A stretch of DNA of 13,527 bases from NCBI GenBank assembly GCA_027068695.1, contig JAMOMG010000102.1, positions 1 through 13,527 of the forward strand, written 5' to 3'. The notes below the pieces were generated by a model. It did no database searches and was not told the DNA's origin. It worked only from the letters and a program-made list of their open reading frames with translations. Below are positions 1 to 7,206 of the stretch, one piece after another. Source of the stretch: Flavobacteriaceae bacterium (GTDB taxonomy: Bacteria; Bacteroidota; Bacteroidia; Flavobacteriales; Flavobacteriaceae). Numbering within the stretch: the stretch's first letter is position 1; every line of letters begins with the position of its first letter. Made by a program: the position numbers and the translations under genes.

Positions 1-70
1 CAAAATGGTATAAAATATGTGTTGTCTGTTAATCTAATTCAGCATTGTTTTACCAAAACAACTTTATTTA
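1..70. other. leader upstream of the K+ channel gene, nothing recognised
   Basis: This stretch is AT-rich with no open frame, no clear hairpin and no exact TAnnTTTG promoter element. It probably contains part of the leader of the K+ transport genes, but the window edge cuts it off, so the promoter or a regulatory RNA further upstream cannot be judged. Confidence 0.4.
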
Positions 71-1828
71 ATGCAGTATTTAAAATTTAAATCAATACTA
101 AAATGGCTTTCAAAAGTTTCATTTTTATTAAGTTTTATTGCTTTAATTGGTATTATTATTGATTACGGAGTATTTCAATCTGAAACTTTTGAACAAAAAT
201 TATTTTGGTTATATCTCACAACTATTGGTGTTGCATTTATAACAACTGTTTTTCGCTTTTTTCAACAAAAAAATAACCAAAAAATACAAACTTTAATTTT
301 TGATATTTTTTTTTCGCTTATTCTTCTAACACTTTTAATCCATCATTTAAAACTTTTTAATATTGATTTATTAAATGATAAAATATGGTTACAACTGGGA
401 ACATTTATTGTTTTTATACGCGAAATATCATTAATTGACTTTAATTTAATTAAAGAAAAATTAAATCCTGCTCAACTTTTTGTACTTAGTTTTTTTACCA
501 TTATTTTAATTGGAGCTATTTTATTAACGCTCCCAAAATCAACCTATAACGGAATTTCATTTGTCGATGCCCTGTTTACCTCAACAAGTGCCGTTTGTGT
601 TACAGGTTTAATTGTGGTTGACACTGGTACTTATTTTACACATTTTGGACAAATTATTTTAATTATTTTAATGCAATTAGGAGGTTTAGGAATTATGACT
701 TTTGCCAGCTTTTTCAGCTACTTTTTTAAAGGAGTTTCCTCTTATAAAAACCAGTTAATGCTTAGTGATATGACTAATTCTGAAAAAATTGCTGAAGTAT
801 TTAGTATTATAAAAAAGATTGTTTTAGTCACTTTTTCAATTGAAGCTATTGGTGCAATCTTAATTTTTAGAAGTTTAAGTTCTTCATTAATTCCAGACCT
901 AAACAACAGAATCTTCTTTTCAATTTTCCACACAGTTTCAGGGTTTTGTAATGCGGGTTTTTCAACATTAACCAATAATTTATATGAGGTAGGTTATAGG
1001 TTTAATTACCCTTTGCACATTGTAATAGCATTTCTTATTATTCTTGGTGGAATTGGATTCCCAATTATTTTTAATTTCTTTAAATACTTACGTCATCTAA
1101 TTATAAAAAGAATTAGACTTCTTGAAAATCATAAAAGTGCCGTTTATGTACCGTGGATAATTAATATCAATACAAAATTAGTGGTAATAACTTCAACACT
1201 ATTAATAATTTTTGGAATGTTACTTTTCTATGTATTAGAGTCTAATCATTCTCTTGCAAATCAAAGTGAATTTGGTAAAATGGTTGGAGCCTTTTTTGGA
1301 GCTGTAACCCCAAGAACTGCAGGATTTAACACTATAAATATGAATTCTTTACAGTCGCCAACAATATTGTTGATTATATTTTTAATGTGGGTTGGAGCAT
1401 CACCAGCTTCAACAGGTGGTGGTATAAAAACCAGTACTTTTGCTATAGCAACTTTGAATATTTTTAGTATTGCTAGAAGAAAAAATAAAACAGAAATTTT
1501 TCATAGAGAAATTGCTGCAATCTCTATAAAAAGAGCATTTGCTGTAATTTCATTATCTTTAGTTGTAATTGGACTTGCTGTATTTTTTATTTCTGTTTTT
1601 GATGGAGACAAAAATATGATGGCAATTATATTTGAATGTTTTTCAGCTTTTAGTACAGTTGGGTTAAGTTTGGGTATTACTAGTTCACTTACAGATGCTA
1701 GTAAAATTATTTTGGTGCTAACTATGTTTATTGGTAGAGTTGGTATGCTAACTTTATTAATCTCCTTTTTAAAAAAAGTAACTCATACAAAATACAGACA
1801 TCCAACTGAAGAAATTTTAATAAATTAA
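71..1828 (+). CDS. K+ transport membrane subunit, TrkH/KtrB family
   Basis: Inner-membrane K+ translocating subunit of a Trk/Ktr uptake system, working with the cytosolic RCK protein encoded 10 bases downstream. The 585-residue protein has the four pore loops of the family: TSAVCVTG (172-179), SGFCNAGF (290-297), TPRTAGFN (413-420) and SAFSTVGL (525-532), each with the selectivity-filter glycine. It also has the conserved GGIKTS segment (450-455) and GRVGMLT (555-561). At 585 residues it is clearly longer than typical KtrB (about 450) or E. coli TrkH (483). The excess is at the N terminus, where residues 1 to about 130 carry three or four extra hydrophobic segments (about 15-33, 43-63, 73-93, 105-120). 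The ATG at 71 gives the full extension; the leader is A/T-rich without a Shine-Dalgarno. Family is certain; Trk versus Ktr naming is not, although the single-RCK partner suggests Ktr-like. Confidence 0.95.
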   Translation: MQYLKFKSILKWLSKVSFLLSFIALIGIIIDYGVFQSETFEQKLFWLYLTTIGVAFITTVFRFFQQKNNQKIQTLIFDIFFSLILLTLLIHHLKLFNIDLLNDKIWLQLGTFIVFIREISLIDFNLIKEKLNPAQLFVLSFFTIILIGAILLTLPKSTYNGISFVDALFTSTSAVCVTGLIVVDTGTYFTHFGQIILIILMQLGGLGIMTFASFFSYFFKGVSSYKNQLMLSDMTNSEKIAEVFSIIKKIVLVTFSIEAIGAILIFRSLSSSLIPDLNNRIFFSIFHTVSGFCNAGFSTLTNNLYEVGYRFNYPLHIVIAFLIILGGIGFPIIFNFFKYLRHLIIKRIRLLENHKSAVYVPWIININTKLVVITSTLLIIFGMLLFYVLESNHSLANQSEFGKMVGAFFGAVTPRTAGFNTINMNSLQSPTILLIIFLMWVGASPASTGGGIKTSTFAIATLNIFSIARRKNKTEIFHREIAAISIKRAFAVISLSLVVIGLAVFFISVFDGDKNMMAIIFECFSAFSTVGLSLGITSSLTDASKIILVLTMFIGRVGMLTLLISFLKKVTHTKYRHPTEEILIN

Positions 1829-1838
1829 TTTCAAAAAA

Positions 1839-2525
1839 ATGAAATATATAATAATTGGACTTGGGAATTTTGGCGCTTCACTTGCTGAACGACTTACTAA
1901 AACAGGGAATGAAGTAATTGGTGTTGATAACAAAATGAGTAAAGTTGAAGCACTAAAAGGAAACATTACACATACCGTTTGTTTAGATTGTACTGATCCA
2001 CAAGCTGTATCCTATTTACCATTAAATGATACTGACGTGGTTATTATTTGTATTGGCGAAAATGAAGGAACCAATATTATGGCAACTGCACTAATGAAAC
2101 GCTTAAACGTTAAACGTTTAATTGGTAGAGCTGTTTCTGCCTTGCATGAAGGTGTTTTAGAAGCAATGGGCGTTGAAGAATTTATACATCCTGAAGATGA
2201 AACCGCCGAACGGTGGGCTAAAAAATTAAATCTTAAAGGCGTAATTGACTCCTTTGAAGTTGAAGGAAATTATAGTATTATTGAGGCAAAAGTCCCAAAA
2301 AAATTTGAAGGGAAGTCGTTGTTAGAACTAAATTTAGGTAAACATTATAACGTGGTAGTTTTAACAACTATTAAAATAATAGAACAAAAAAATTTAGTAG
2401 GAATTAAAAGAAAAGTAAAAAAAGCACAAGGAGTAGCAACTTCAAAAACTATTTTAAATAAAGGAGAAATAATTGTACTTTATGGCAACGTAAAAAGTAT
2501 TGAAAAGCTATTAGAAGAAAACTAA
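1839..2525 (+). CDS. K+ uptake regulatory subunit, single RCK protein (TrkA/KtrA type)
   Basis: Cytosolic gating subunit for the K+ channel encoded just upstream. Residues 1 to about 135 are a Rossmann RCK_N (TrkA-N) domain with the nucleotide-binding glycine motif GLGNFG (7-12) and an acidic residue ending the second strand (D30, in GVDNK), as expected for NAD(H)- or ATP-binding RCK domains. The remainder to residue 228 fits an RCK_C (TrkA-C) domain. The length matches single-domain KtrA (about 220 residues) and not the duplicated E. coli TrkA (458 residues). A family ring of RCK subunits would bind nucleotide, and possibly c-di-AMP through RCK_C, but no c-di-AMP site can be claimed from sequence alone. 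The gene is very probably cotranscribed with the channel gene. Confidence 0.95.
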   Translation: MKYIIIGLGNFGASLAERLTKTGNEVIGVDNKMSKVEALKGNITHTVCLDCTDPQAVSYLPLNDTDVVIICIGENEGTNIMATALMKRLNVKRLIGRAVSALHEGVLEAMGVEEFIHPEDETAERWAKKLNLKGVIDSFEVEGNYSIIEAKVPKKFEGKSLLELNLGKHYNVVVLTTIKIIEQKNLVGIKRKVKKAQGVATSKTILNKGEIIVLYGNVKSIEKLLEEN

Positions 2526-2563
2526 AATCATTTAAAAAAACACTAAATTAAATTACTTATTTT

Positions 2564-3082
2564 ATGAGAAAATTACTGCTAATTATAGTACTCACTTTAC
2601 CTGCTTTTTTATATGCTCAGGATAACACAAGAGGTTACAAAGTAAAAGTTGGTGAGCAAGTACCTAAATTATTGTTTTCTTTAATGGATGGTACTCCAAT
2701 TTCAAATGAAAGTTTAAAAGGAAAAGTTGTTGTATTACAATTTACAGCTTCTTGGTGTGTTGTTTGTCGTAAAGAAATGCCTCATTTAGAAAAAGAAGTT
2801 TGGCAACGATTTAAAAATGAAGATTTTATTCTGATAGGAATTGACTTAAAAGAAGAACCTGAAAAAGTAAAACGCTTTATAGCACAAATGAAAGTAACCT
2901 ATCCTTTTGCAATTGATTCTAATGGTAAACTTTTTGAAAGTTTTACACTGCCAAATGCTGGTGTGACAAGAAATATTGTTTTAGATAAAAAAGGAAAAAT
3001 TATTTTTCTATCTCGTTTATATGAAGTAAAAGAGTTTAAACAAATGGTAGAGATTATAGACTTAGCACTTAAAAAAGATTAG
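2564..3082 (+). CDS. exported thioredoxin-fold protein, TlpA/ResA-like
   Basis: A 172-residue protein with a classic type I signal peptide: MRKLL, a hydrophobic core, then cleavage predicted after LYA at residue 18. There is no lipobox cysteine, so it should be soluble in the periplasm. The mature part is a TlpA/AhpC-type thioredoxin fold with the redox motif WCVVC (W64, C65, C68). The position normally held by the cis-proline before the fourth strand is threonine (GVTRN, 133-137), which is unusual for thioredoxins, although I believe GxTRN variants occur in Bacteroidota redoxins. The expected role is thiol-disulfide exchange in the cell envelope; the partner is unknown. It lies 38 bases after the RCK gene and 11 bases before the VF530-like gene, so cotranscription is likely, but no functional link with K+ uptake is evident. 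Confidence 0.88.
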   Translation: MRKLLLIIVLTLPAFLYAQDNTRGYKVKVGEQVPKLLFSLMDGTPISNESLKGKVVVLQFTASWCVVCRKEMPHLEKEVWQRFKNEDFILIGIDLKEEPEKVKRFIAQMKVTYPFAIDSNGKLFESFTLPNAGVTRNIVLDKKGKIIFLSRLYEVKEFKQMVEIIDLALKKD

Positions 3083-3093
3083 CTTCAACTTGT

Positions 3094-3330
3094 ATGAAAT
3101 CCAAAAACAGTGACAAAGAGCAACCAAACAATCCACTTCATGGTGTTAAGCTCGCAGAAATTTTACAATACCTCGTCTCAACATATGGATGGGAAGAACT
3201 AGGTATAATTATAAAAATTAATTGCTTCAATAGTAATCCTACCATTAAATCTTGTTTAAAATTTCTAAGAAAAACGCCATGGGCTAGAACCAAAGTTGAG
3301 AATTTATATTTAAAATCTATTCAGAAATAA
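3094..3330 (+). CDS. VF530 family small protein (DUF2132)
   Basis: A 78-residue protein whose residues 13 to 75 match the small VF530/DUF2132 family as I remember it. Conserved parts seen are NPLHGVKL (13-20), YGWEELG (31-37), the segment [20 protein letters not shown] and then PWARTKVE before the end. The family is named after a Vibrio fischeri protein with a solved structure that was proposed to bind DNA; its cellular role is not established. The charged N terminus (KSKNSDKEQ) is probably disordered. It begins 11 bases after the thioredoxin-fold gene, so it is probably the last gene of the transcript starting with the K+ channel. No terminator hairpin is seen in the following 79 bases. Confidence 0.88.
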   Translation: MKSKNSDKEQPNNPLHGVKLAEILQYLVSTYGWEELGIIIKINCFNSNPTIKSCLKFLRKTPWARTKVENLYLKSIQK

Positions 3331-3377
3331 ACCTAAATACTCCTTTTTATTCCTAAGAAAATGCTCATAAATATGCG

Positions 3378-3385
3378 TACCTTTG
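3378..3385 (+). promoter_or_regulatory. -7 promoter element of the DEAD-box helicase gene
   Basis: TACCTTTG is an exact match to the Bacteroidota -7 consensus TAnnTTTG and lies 24 bases before the helicase ATG, which would give a leader of roughly 15-20 bases. No exact TTG is present at the expected -33 distance; the region around 3345-3350 is T-rich. This suggests the helicase is transcribed separately from the preceding genes. Confidence 0.6.
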
Positions 3386-3409
3386 CAAAATATTGTTTAA
3401 ACAACACCT

Positions 3410-4645
3410 ATGCAATTTAAAAACTTACAGTTAAACAAACCTATTTTAAGAGCCATTTCAGAAAAGGGATATCAGTTAGCTACTCCTGTACAAGAGCAAA
3501 CAATTCCGTTGGTATTGGCAAAAAAGGATGTAATTGCATCTGCTCAAACTGGCACGGGTAAAACAGCAGCTTTTGCATTGCCAATTTTACAGTTGTTGTT
3601 TAATAAACAAGATTCGGGTAAAAAAGCTAAAAAAATTAGAGCATTAATTGTAAGTCCTACACGAGAGTTAGCCATTCAAATTGAAGATAGTTTTAAAACC
3701 TATGGTAAATACACTAATTTAAGAGCTACCGTTTTATACGGAGGGACTTCTATTGAGCCTCAAAAAGATATACTTAAAAAAGGAGTTGATATTTTAATCG
3801 CTACACCTGGAAGACTCTTAGATTTACACAAACAAGATTGTGTGAATTTAGATTATGTGGAAACATTGGTTTTGGATGAAGCAGATTTAATGTTAGATAT
3901 GGGTTTTATAAATGATGTAAAAAAAATTGAACGCTTGTGCCCCCAAAAAAAACAACTTTTATTGTTTTCTGCTACAATGCCAACTAAAATAATTGAATTA
4001 TCAAATACTATTTTAAAAAATCCAACAACTGTTGATGTAACACCTAAATCTTCAGCAGCAGAAAGTGTACATCAAAAATTGTACTACGTACCAAAACAGA
4101 AAAAAATGGAACTGTGTTTACACTTGTTACGTAATACCATAAAAGGTGATATTCTAATTTTTAGACGCACAAAATTTGGTGTTGATAAATTGGAAAAAAT
4201 GCTACGTAAAAATGGCTATAAAATTAACAGTATTCACGGTGATAAAACGCAAAGTGCAAGAGAAGAGGCTTTAAATAAGTTTAAAAATAAACAAGTTAAT
4301 ATTTTAATTGCTACAGATGTTGCTTCTCGCGGAATTGATATTAATAATTTAGATGCTGTTATTAATTTTGATATGCCAAATGTACCTGAAACCTACGTGC
4401 ATAGAATTGGAAGAACAGGTAGAGCTGGTAAAACAGGACATTCTTTTTCATTCTGTTCAGCTGATGAAAGAACGTATATTGAAACCATTGAAAAATTAAT
4501 TGGCACAAAAATATCTGTTGAAGAAGAGCATCCTTACCCATTAGACCCTAAAGCAAAACCTGAAGTATATATAAAAAAAGGAAGCAACCATAAAAAAGGG
4601 CGAAAATCTGCTGCTTCAAAAAAGAAGAAGAAACGTTGGTATTAA
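3410..4645 (+). CDS. DEAD-box ATP-dependent RNA helicase, RhlE type
   Basis: ATP-dependent RNA-remodelling helicase in the cytosol, of the RhlE-like group common in Bacteroidota and usually linked to ribosome assembly, RNA decay or cold adaptation. All superfamily 2 motifs are present in order: Q motif (Q28 in TPVQEQ), motif I AQTGTGKT (45-52), Ia PTREL (83-87), Ib TPGR (132-135), II DEAD (156-159), III SAT (187-189), IV FRRTK (251-255), V ATDVASRGID (301-310) and VI HRIGRTGRAG (331-340). The two RecA-like domains fill residues 1 to about 370. A short lysine/arginine-rich tail (389-411, ending KKKKKRWY) is probably an RNA-binding extension. At 411 residues it is compact for the family and lacks the longer repeats of some RhlE proteins. 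It has its own promoter just upstream. Confidence 0.95.
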   Translation: MQFKNLQLNKPILRAISEKGYQLATPVQEQTIPLVLAKKDVIASAQTGTGKTAAFALPILQLLFNKQDSGKKAKKIRALIVSPTRELAIQIEDSFKTYGKYTNLRATVLYGGTSIEPQKDILKKGVDILIATPGRLLDLHKQDCVNLDYVETLVLDEADLMLDMGFINDVKKIERLCPQKKQLLLFSATMPTKIIELSNTILKNPTTVDVTPKSSAAESVHQKLYYVPKQKKMELCLHLLRNTIKGDILIFRRTKFGVDKLEKMLRKNGYKINSIHGDKTQSAREEALNKFKNKQVNILIATDVASRGIDINNLDAVINFDMPNVPETYVHRIGRTGRAGKTGHSFSFCSADERTYIETIEKLIGTKISVEEEHPYPLDPKAKPEVYIKKGSNHKKGRKSAASKKKKKRWY

Positions 4646-4655
4646 ATCTTACGTC

Positions 4656-4676
4656 ACCCTGAACTTGTTTCAGGGT
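4656..4676. repeat. palindromic intergenic repeat, ACCCTGAA hairpin
   Basis: ACCCTGAA (4656-4663) and TTCAGGGT (4669-4676) form an 8-base-pair stem with a 5-base loop, 11 bases after the helicase stop. The sequence around it resembles a short dispersed palindrome that I recall from many flavobacterial genomes (from memory, not searched). It is more GC-rich than its surroundings. It has no T-run after it, so it is not a typical intrinsic terminator, though it could stabilise the 3' end of the helicase mRNA. Confidence 0.65.
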
Positions 4677-4848
4677 CTTAAACTCTCTATTCCACGCTAT
4701 CTGTTCTTTTAGCTTCCGCACGATTGTATCGTGTTATTTATCTAAAATTAAAATTGCGTTATATTTAAGGATGGATAGAAACCAAGCTAGTGAGCAATTG
4801 CATCGCGTTCTATAAAAAATAGATCAGAAAAACTTTTCTTTAACAAAA
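4677..4848. other. gene-free gap between helicase and rlmF
   Basis: There is no supportable gene here. The gap contains a perfect small hairpin, CACGAT (4719-4724) with ATCGTG (4728-4733) and a 3-base loop, and two copies of GCGTT (4756-4760 and 4805-4809). The minus strand has a reading frame from about 4812 to the helicase 3' end interrupted by a TAA near 4743; the resulting peptides look like nothing I recognise. It may be a degraded repeat element. Confidence 0.35.
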
Positions 4849-5775
4849 TTACATTGTACTAACCCATTCTTTCTGTTCTTCTTTACTTAAAAATGTCCAA
4901 GCAACAACACGAGTAACTTTATTACCCTGATGCATTGGAATGGTTTTTATTTCTGTTGCTCCCAGTTTTGCTAATGAATCATACATACTTTGTACATTCT
5001 CTTTTTTTGAAACCAATGTAGTGTACCAAAAACACTGCTTTTTAAACATGGAGCTTTCGTACAAATAAGTATGCACAAATGCTTTCTCACCACCTTTATA
5101 CCACAATTCTTGTTGCTTTCCACTAAAATTTCGTGTTTTAGAATCATTTCTGTCCCCTAAACCTTCTAACTTTCTAGCATTTGCTTCCATAGCTTCCTGT
5201 TGAGATCTATAAAATGGAGGATTACACATTGTTGCAGAAAACCTATCTTTTTCATCCAAAATACCCTTAAATATTTGTGATGAATTTGCTTGTTGTTTTA
5301 ATTCAATAAATTTGGTTAGTTTATTCTTTTTTAGAATTTTATTAGCTCTATCTAACGATTTTTTATCAATATCTGTCCCTATAAATTGCCAACCATATTC
5401 AGCGTTCCCTAACAACGGATAAATACAACTTGCACCAGTTCCAATATCTATAATTGAAATATCCTTTTTAATTCCTGAAGATTTTAACAAATCATTTAAA
5501 TAATGAATATAATCTACTCTTCCTGGAATTGGTGGACATAAATTATCATCTGGAAAATCCCAAAAAGTAATATTGTAATACTTAAATAATAATGCTGTAT
5601 TTATTGCTTTTACAGCTTCAGGATTAGCAAAATCTATTGTTTCAGTTTTATATTTATTAGTAAATACAAATTCTTTTAACAAAGGATAAACAGCCATTAA
5701 TTCTGAAAAATTATATGCAGAATTATGTTTGTTATTTGGATGTAACTTTTTGGTTAAATTTTTGTTTGTTCCCAT
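4849..5775 (-). CDS. rlmF: 23S rRNA (adenine(1618)-N6)-methyltransferase RlmF
   Basis: SAM-dependent methyltransferase that puts the N6-methyl group on A1618 of 23S rRNA. The 308-residue protein has the SAM-binding motif I DIGTGA (110-115), an acidic loop GTDID (133-137) and the adenine-N6 catalytic motif NPPF (185-188). The RlmF-type N terminus LHPNNKHNSAYNF (11-23) and the segment WDFPDDNLCPPIPGR (72-86) are strongly characteristic. The length agrees with E. coli RlmF. The start ATG at 5775 fits the family N terminus, which begins with a short basic stretch. It is transcribed away from the aldehyde reductase gene and alone; the neighbour downstream on this strand is the end of the convergent helicase gene. 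It is a housekeeping rRNA modification gene and is not expected to be essential. Confidence 0.95.
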   Translation of the reverse strand: MGTNKNLTKKLHPNNKHNSAYNFSELMAVYPLLKEFVFTNKYKTETIDFANPEAVKAINTALLFKYYNITFWDFPDDNLCPPIPGRVDYIHYLNDLLKSSGIKKDISIIDIGTGASCIYPLLGNAEYGWQFIGTDIDKKSLDRANKILKKNKLTKFIELKQQANSSQIFKGILDEKDRFSATMCNPPFYRSQQEAMEANARKLEGLGDRNDSKTRNFSGKQQELWYKGGEKAFVHTYLYESSMFKKQCFWYTTLVSKKENVQSMYDSLAKLGATEIKTIPMHQGNKVTRVVAWTFLSKEEQKEWVSTM

Positions 5776-5791
5776 AGTAGTTTTAATCCTG

Positions 5792-5799
5792 TAAAAATA
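5792..5799 (-). promoter_or_regulatory. possible -7 promoter element of rlmF
   Basis: On the minus strand TATTTTTA reads 7 of 8 against TAnnTTTG, ending 16 bases before the rlmF ATG. It sits inside an imperfect inverted repeat, AGTAGT (5776-5781) and ACTACT (5799-5804). There is no -33 TTG at the usual distance, so this is a weak call. Confidence 0.3.
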
Positions 5800-5883
5800 C
5801 TACTTTTAACTATGTTAATTACCTTATAGGGTTAATTCTAGTTATGAACCAATTATTTTTAACAACAACTTAAATTTAAATAC

Positions 5884-7044
5884 ATGAATAATTTCGATTT
5901 ACTAAATCCTACAAAAATTTTATTTGGTAAAAATCAAATAGCAAATCTTTCAAAAGAGATTCCTGAAAATGCTAAAATTCTACTCCTATACGGAAGTGGA
6001 AGTATTAAAAAAAATGGAATCTACACCCAAGTAAAAGAGGCACTAACTAGTTATAAAATTATTGAATTTGGTGGAATTTCTGCAAACCCTGAGTATGCAG
6101 TTTTAATGGACGCTTTACAAGTAATTAAAAATGAAAAAATCACCTTTTTATTAGCTGTTGGAGGAGGTTCTGTAATTGATGGAACTAAATTTTTATCAGC
6201 AGCAGCTCTTTTCAAAGGGGAAAACCCATGGGATATTTTAGCTAAAAATATTGCAATACAAAAGGGAATGCCTTTTGGAACTGTACTCACACTACCTGCA
6301 ACAGGTTCAGAAATGAATTCAGGGGCTGTAATTACACGAAAAGAAACAAAAGAAAAATTAGTTATGGGTGGCCCTGGGTTATTTCCTATATTTTCAATAC
6401 TAGATCCTGAAGTTGTAAAATCCATACCTCAACATCAAATTGCAAATGGTTTGGCTGATGCTTTTACACATGTTTTAGAACAGTACATAACCTATCCAGT
6501 AAATGCTTTAATACAGGATCGTTTTGCTGAAGGTATTCTGCAAACCTTAATTGAAATAGCTCCAAAAATAATGAAAAATAATGCTGATTATAATGCTGCT
6601 GCTAATTTTATGTGGAGTTGTACTATGGCTTTAAATGGGTTGATTCAAAAAGGCGTTCCATCAGATTGGGCAATTCATATGATGGGACACGAATTAACAG
6701 CTTTATTTGGAATAGACCATGCACGTACATTGGCTATTATTCTTGAAAGTCATTACACTTACAATTTTGAAAGTAAGAAAGAAAAATTAGCACAATATGC
6801 AACACGTGTTTGGAATGTAACCAAAGGAACTACGGAAGAAAAAGCACTTGATGGAATTAAAAAAACAGTTCAATTTTTTCAATCTTTAGGTATTAAAACT
6901 ACACTTTCTGAATATACAGACAGCTATAAGGGAACTGCTGAAATTATTTCAAAACGATTTGAAGAACGTGGTTGGAAAGGCATTGGAGAACATGGAAAAA
7001 TAACACCCAACGATGTTGAAAAAATTGTTAAAATGAGTTATTAA
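5884..7044 (+). CDS. yqhD: NADPH-dependent aldehyde reductase / iron-type alcohol dehydrogenase, YqhD family
   Basis: Group III metal-dependent alcohol dehydrogenase that reduces a wide range of short-chain aldehydes with NADPH; in E. coli YqhD helps detoxify lipid-peroxidation aldehydes and glyoxals. The 386 residues align almost end to end with E. coli YqhD (387) as I remember it. Shared elements are the N terminus MNNFxLxxPTxILFGK, the nucleotide-loop segment AVGGGSVIDGTKF (91-103), LPATGSE (137-143) and QDRFAEGIL (211-219). The metal ligands map to D192, H196, H265 and H279, with the same spacing as in E. coli (D194, H198, H267, H281). The protein is intact. It stands alone on its strand, divergent from rlmF and ending at a terminator. 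No regulator of the YqhC type is adjacent, so control is unknown. Confidence 0.93.
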   Translation: MNNFDLLNPTKILFGKNQIANLSKEIPENAKILLLYGSGSIKKNGIYTQVKEALTSYKIIEFGGISANPEYAVLMDALQVIKNEKITFLLAVGGGSVIDGTKFLSAAALFKGENPWDILAKNIAIQKGMPFGTVLTLPATGSEMNSGAVITRKETKEKLVMGGPGLFPIFSILDPEVVKSIPQHQIANGLADAFTHVLEQYITYPVNALIQDRFAEGILQTLIEIAPKIMKNNADYNAAANFMWSCTMALNGLIQKGVPSDWAIHMMGHELTALFGIDHARTLAIILESHYTYNFESKKEKLAQYATRVWNVTKGTTEEKALDGIKKTVQFFQSLGIKTTLSEYTDSYKGTAEIISKRFEERGWKGIGEHGKITPNDVEKIVKMSY

Positions 7045-7113
7045 AAACGCGCATTCGATACAAAACCTTTTGATTATTAGCTATTTACAAATTCTACAGT
7101 AAATAAAGGTATT

Positions 7114-7133
7114 ATTCCTGCCTTCGCAGGAAT
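7114..7133. repeat. palindromic intergenic repeat, ATTCCTGC hairpin
   Basis: ATTCCTGC (7114-7121) and GCAGGAAT (7126-7133) make a perfect 8-base-pair stem with loop CTTC. This is another GC-richer palindrome of the short dispersed type that I recall from flavobacterial genomes (not searched). It is separated by only 3 bases from the terminator hairpin that follows. Confidence 0.65.
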
Positions 7134-7136
7134 GAC

Positions 7137-7169
7137 AAAACACACAAATTGTTGAATTTGTGTGTTTTT
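7137..7169. terminator. bidirectional intrinsic terminator
   Basis: AAAACACACAAATT (7137-7150) pairs perfectly with AATTTGTGTGTTTT (7155-7168), a 14-base-pair stem with loop GTTG, and the T-run continues to 7169. The A-rich 5' arm gives a T-run on the other strand too. It lies between the convergent aldehyde reductase (+) and decarboxylase (-) genes and can serve both. Confidence 0.85.
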
Positions 7170-7206
7170 ACGTATATCGAAATTACGTTTTCAAATAGTT
7201 TCTTCA

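Noticed and set aside
742..975. 77-codon open frame on the minus strand
   Set aside because: It lies wholly inside the K+ channel gene on the other strand; the sense frame has conserved family motifs and the antisense product resembles nothing.
4656..4676. Hairpin as an intrinsic terminator for the helicase gene
   Set aside because: The stem is followed by CTTAAACTC with no T-run, so it is better described as a repeat.
4680..4812. Possible gene remnant on the minus strand in the gap after the helicase
   Set aside because: One frame is open on both sides of a TAA near 4743, but the peptides match nothing I know and part of the frame merely translates the palindromic repeat.
6051..6425. 124-codon open frame on the minus strand
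   Set aside because: It is antisense to yqhD, whose sense frame covers the conserved nucleotide-binding part; it is a product of codon bias.
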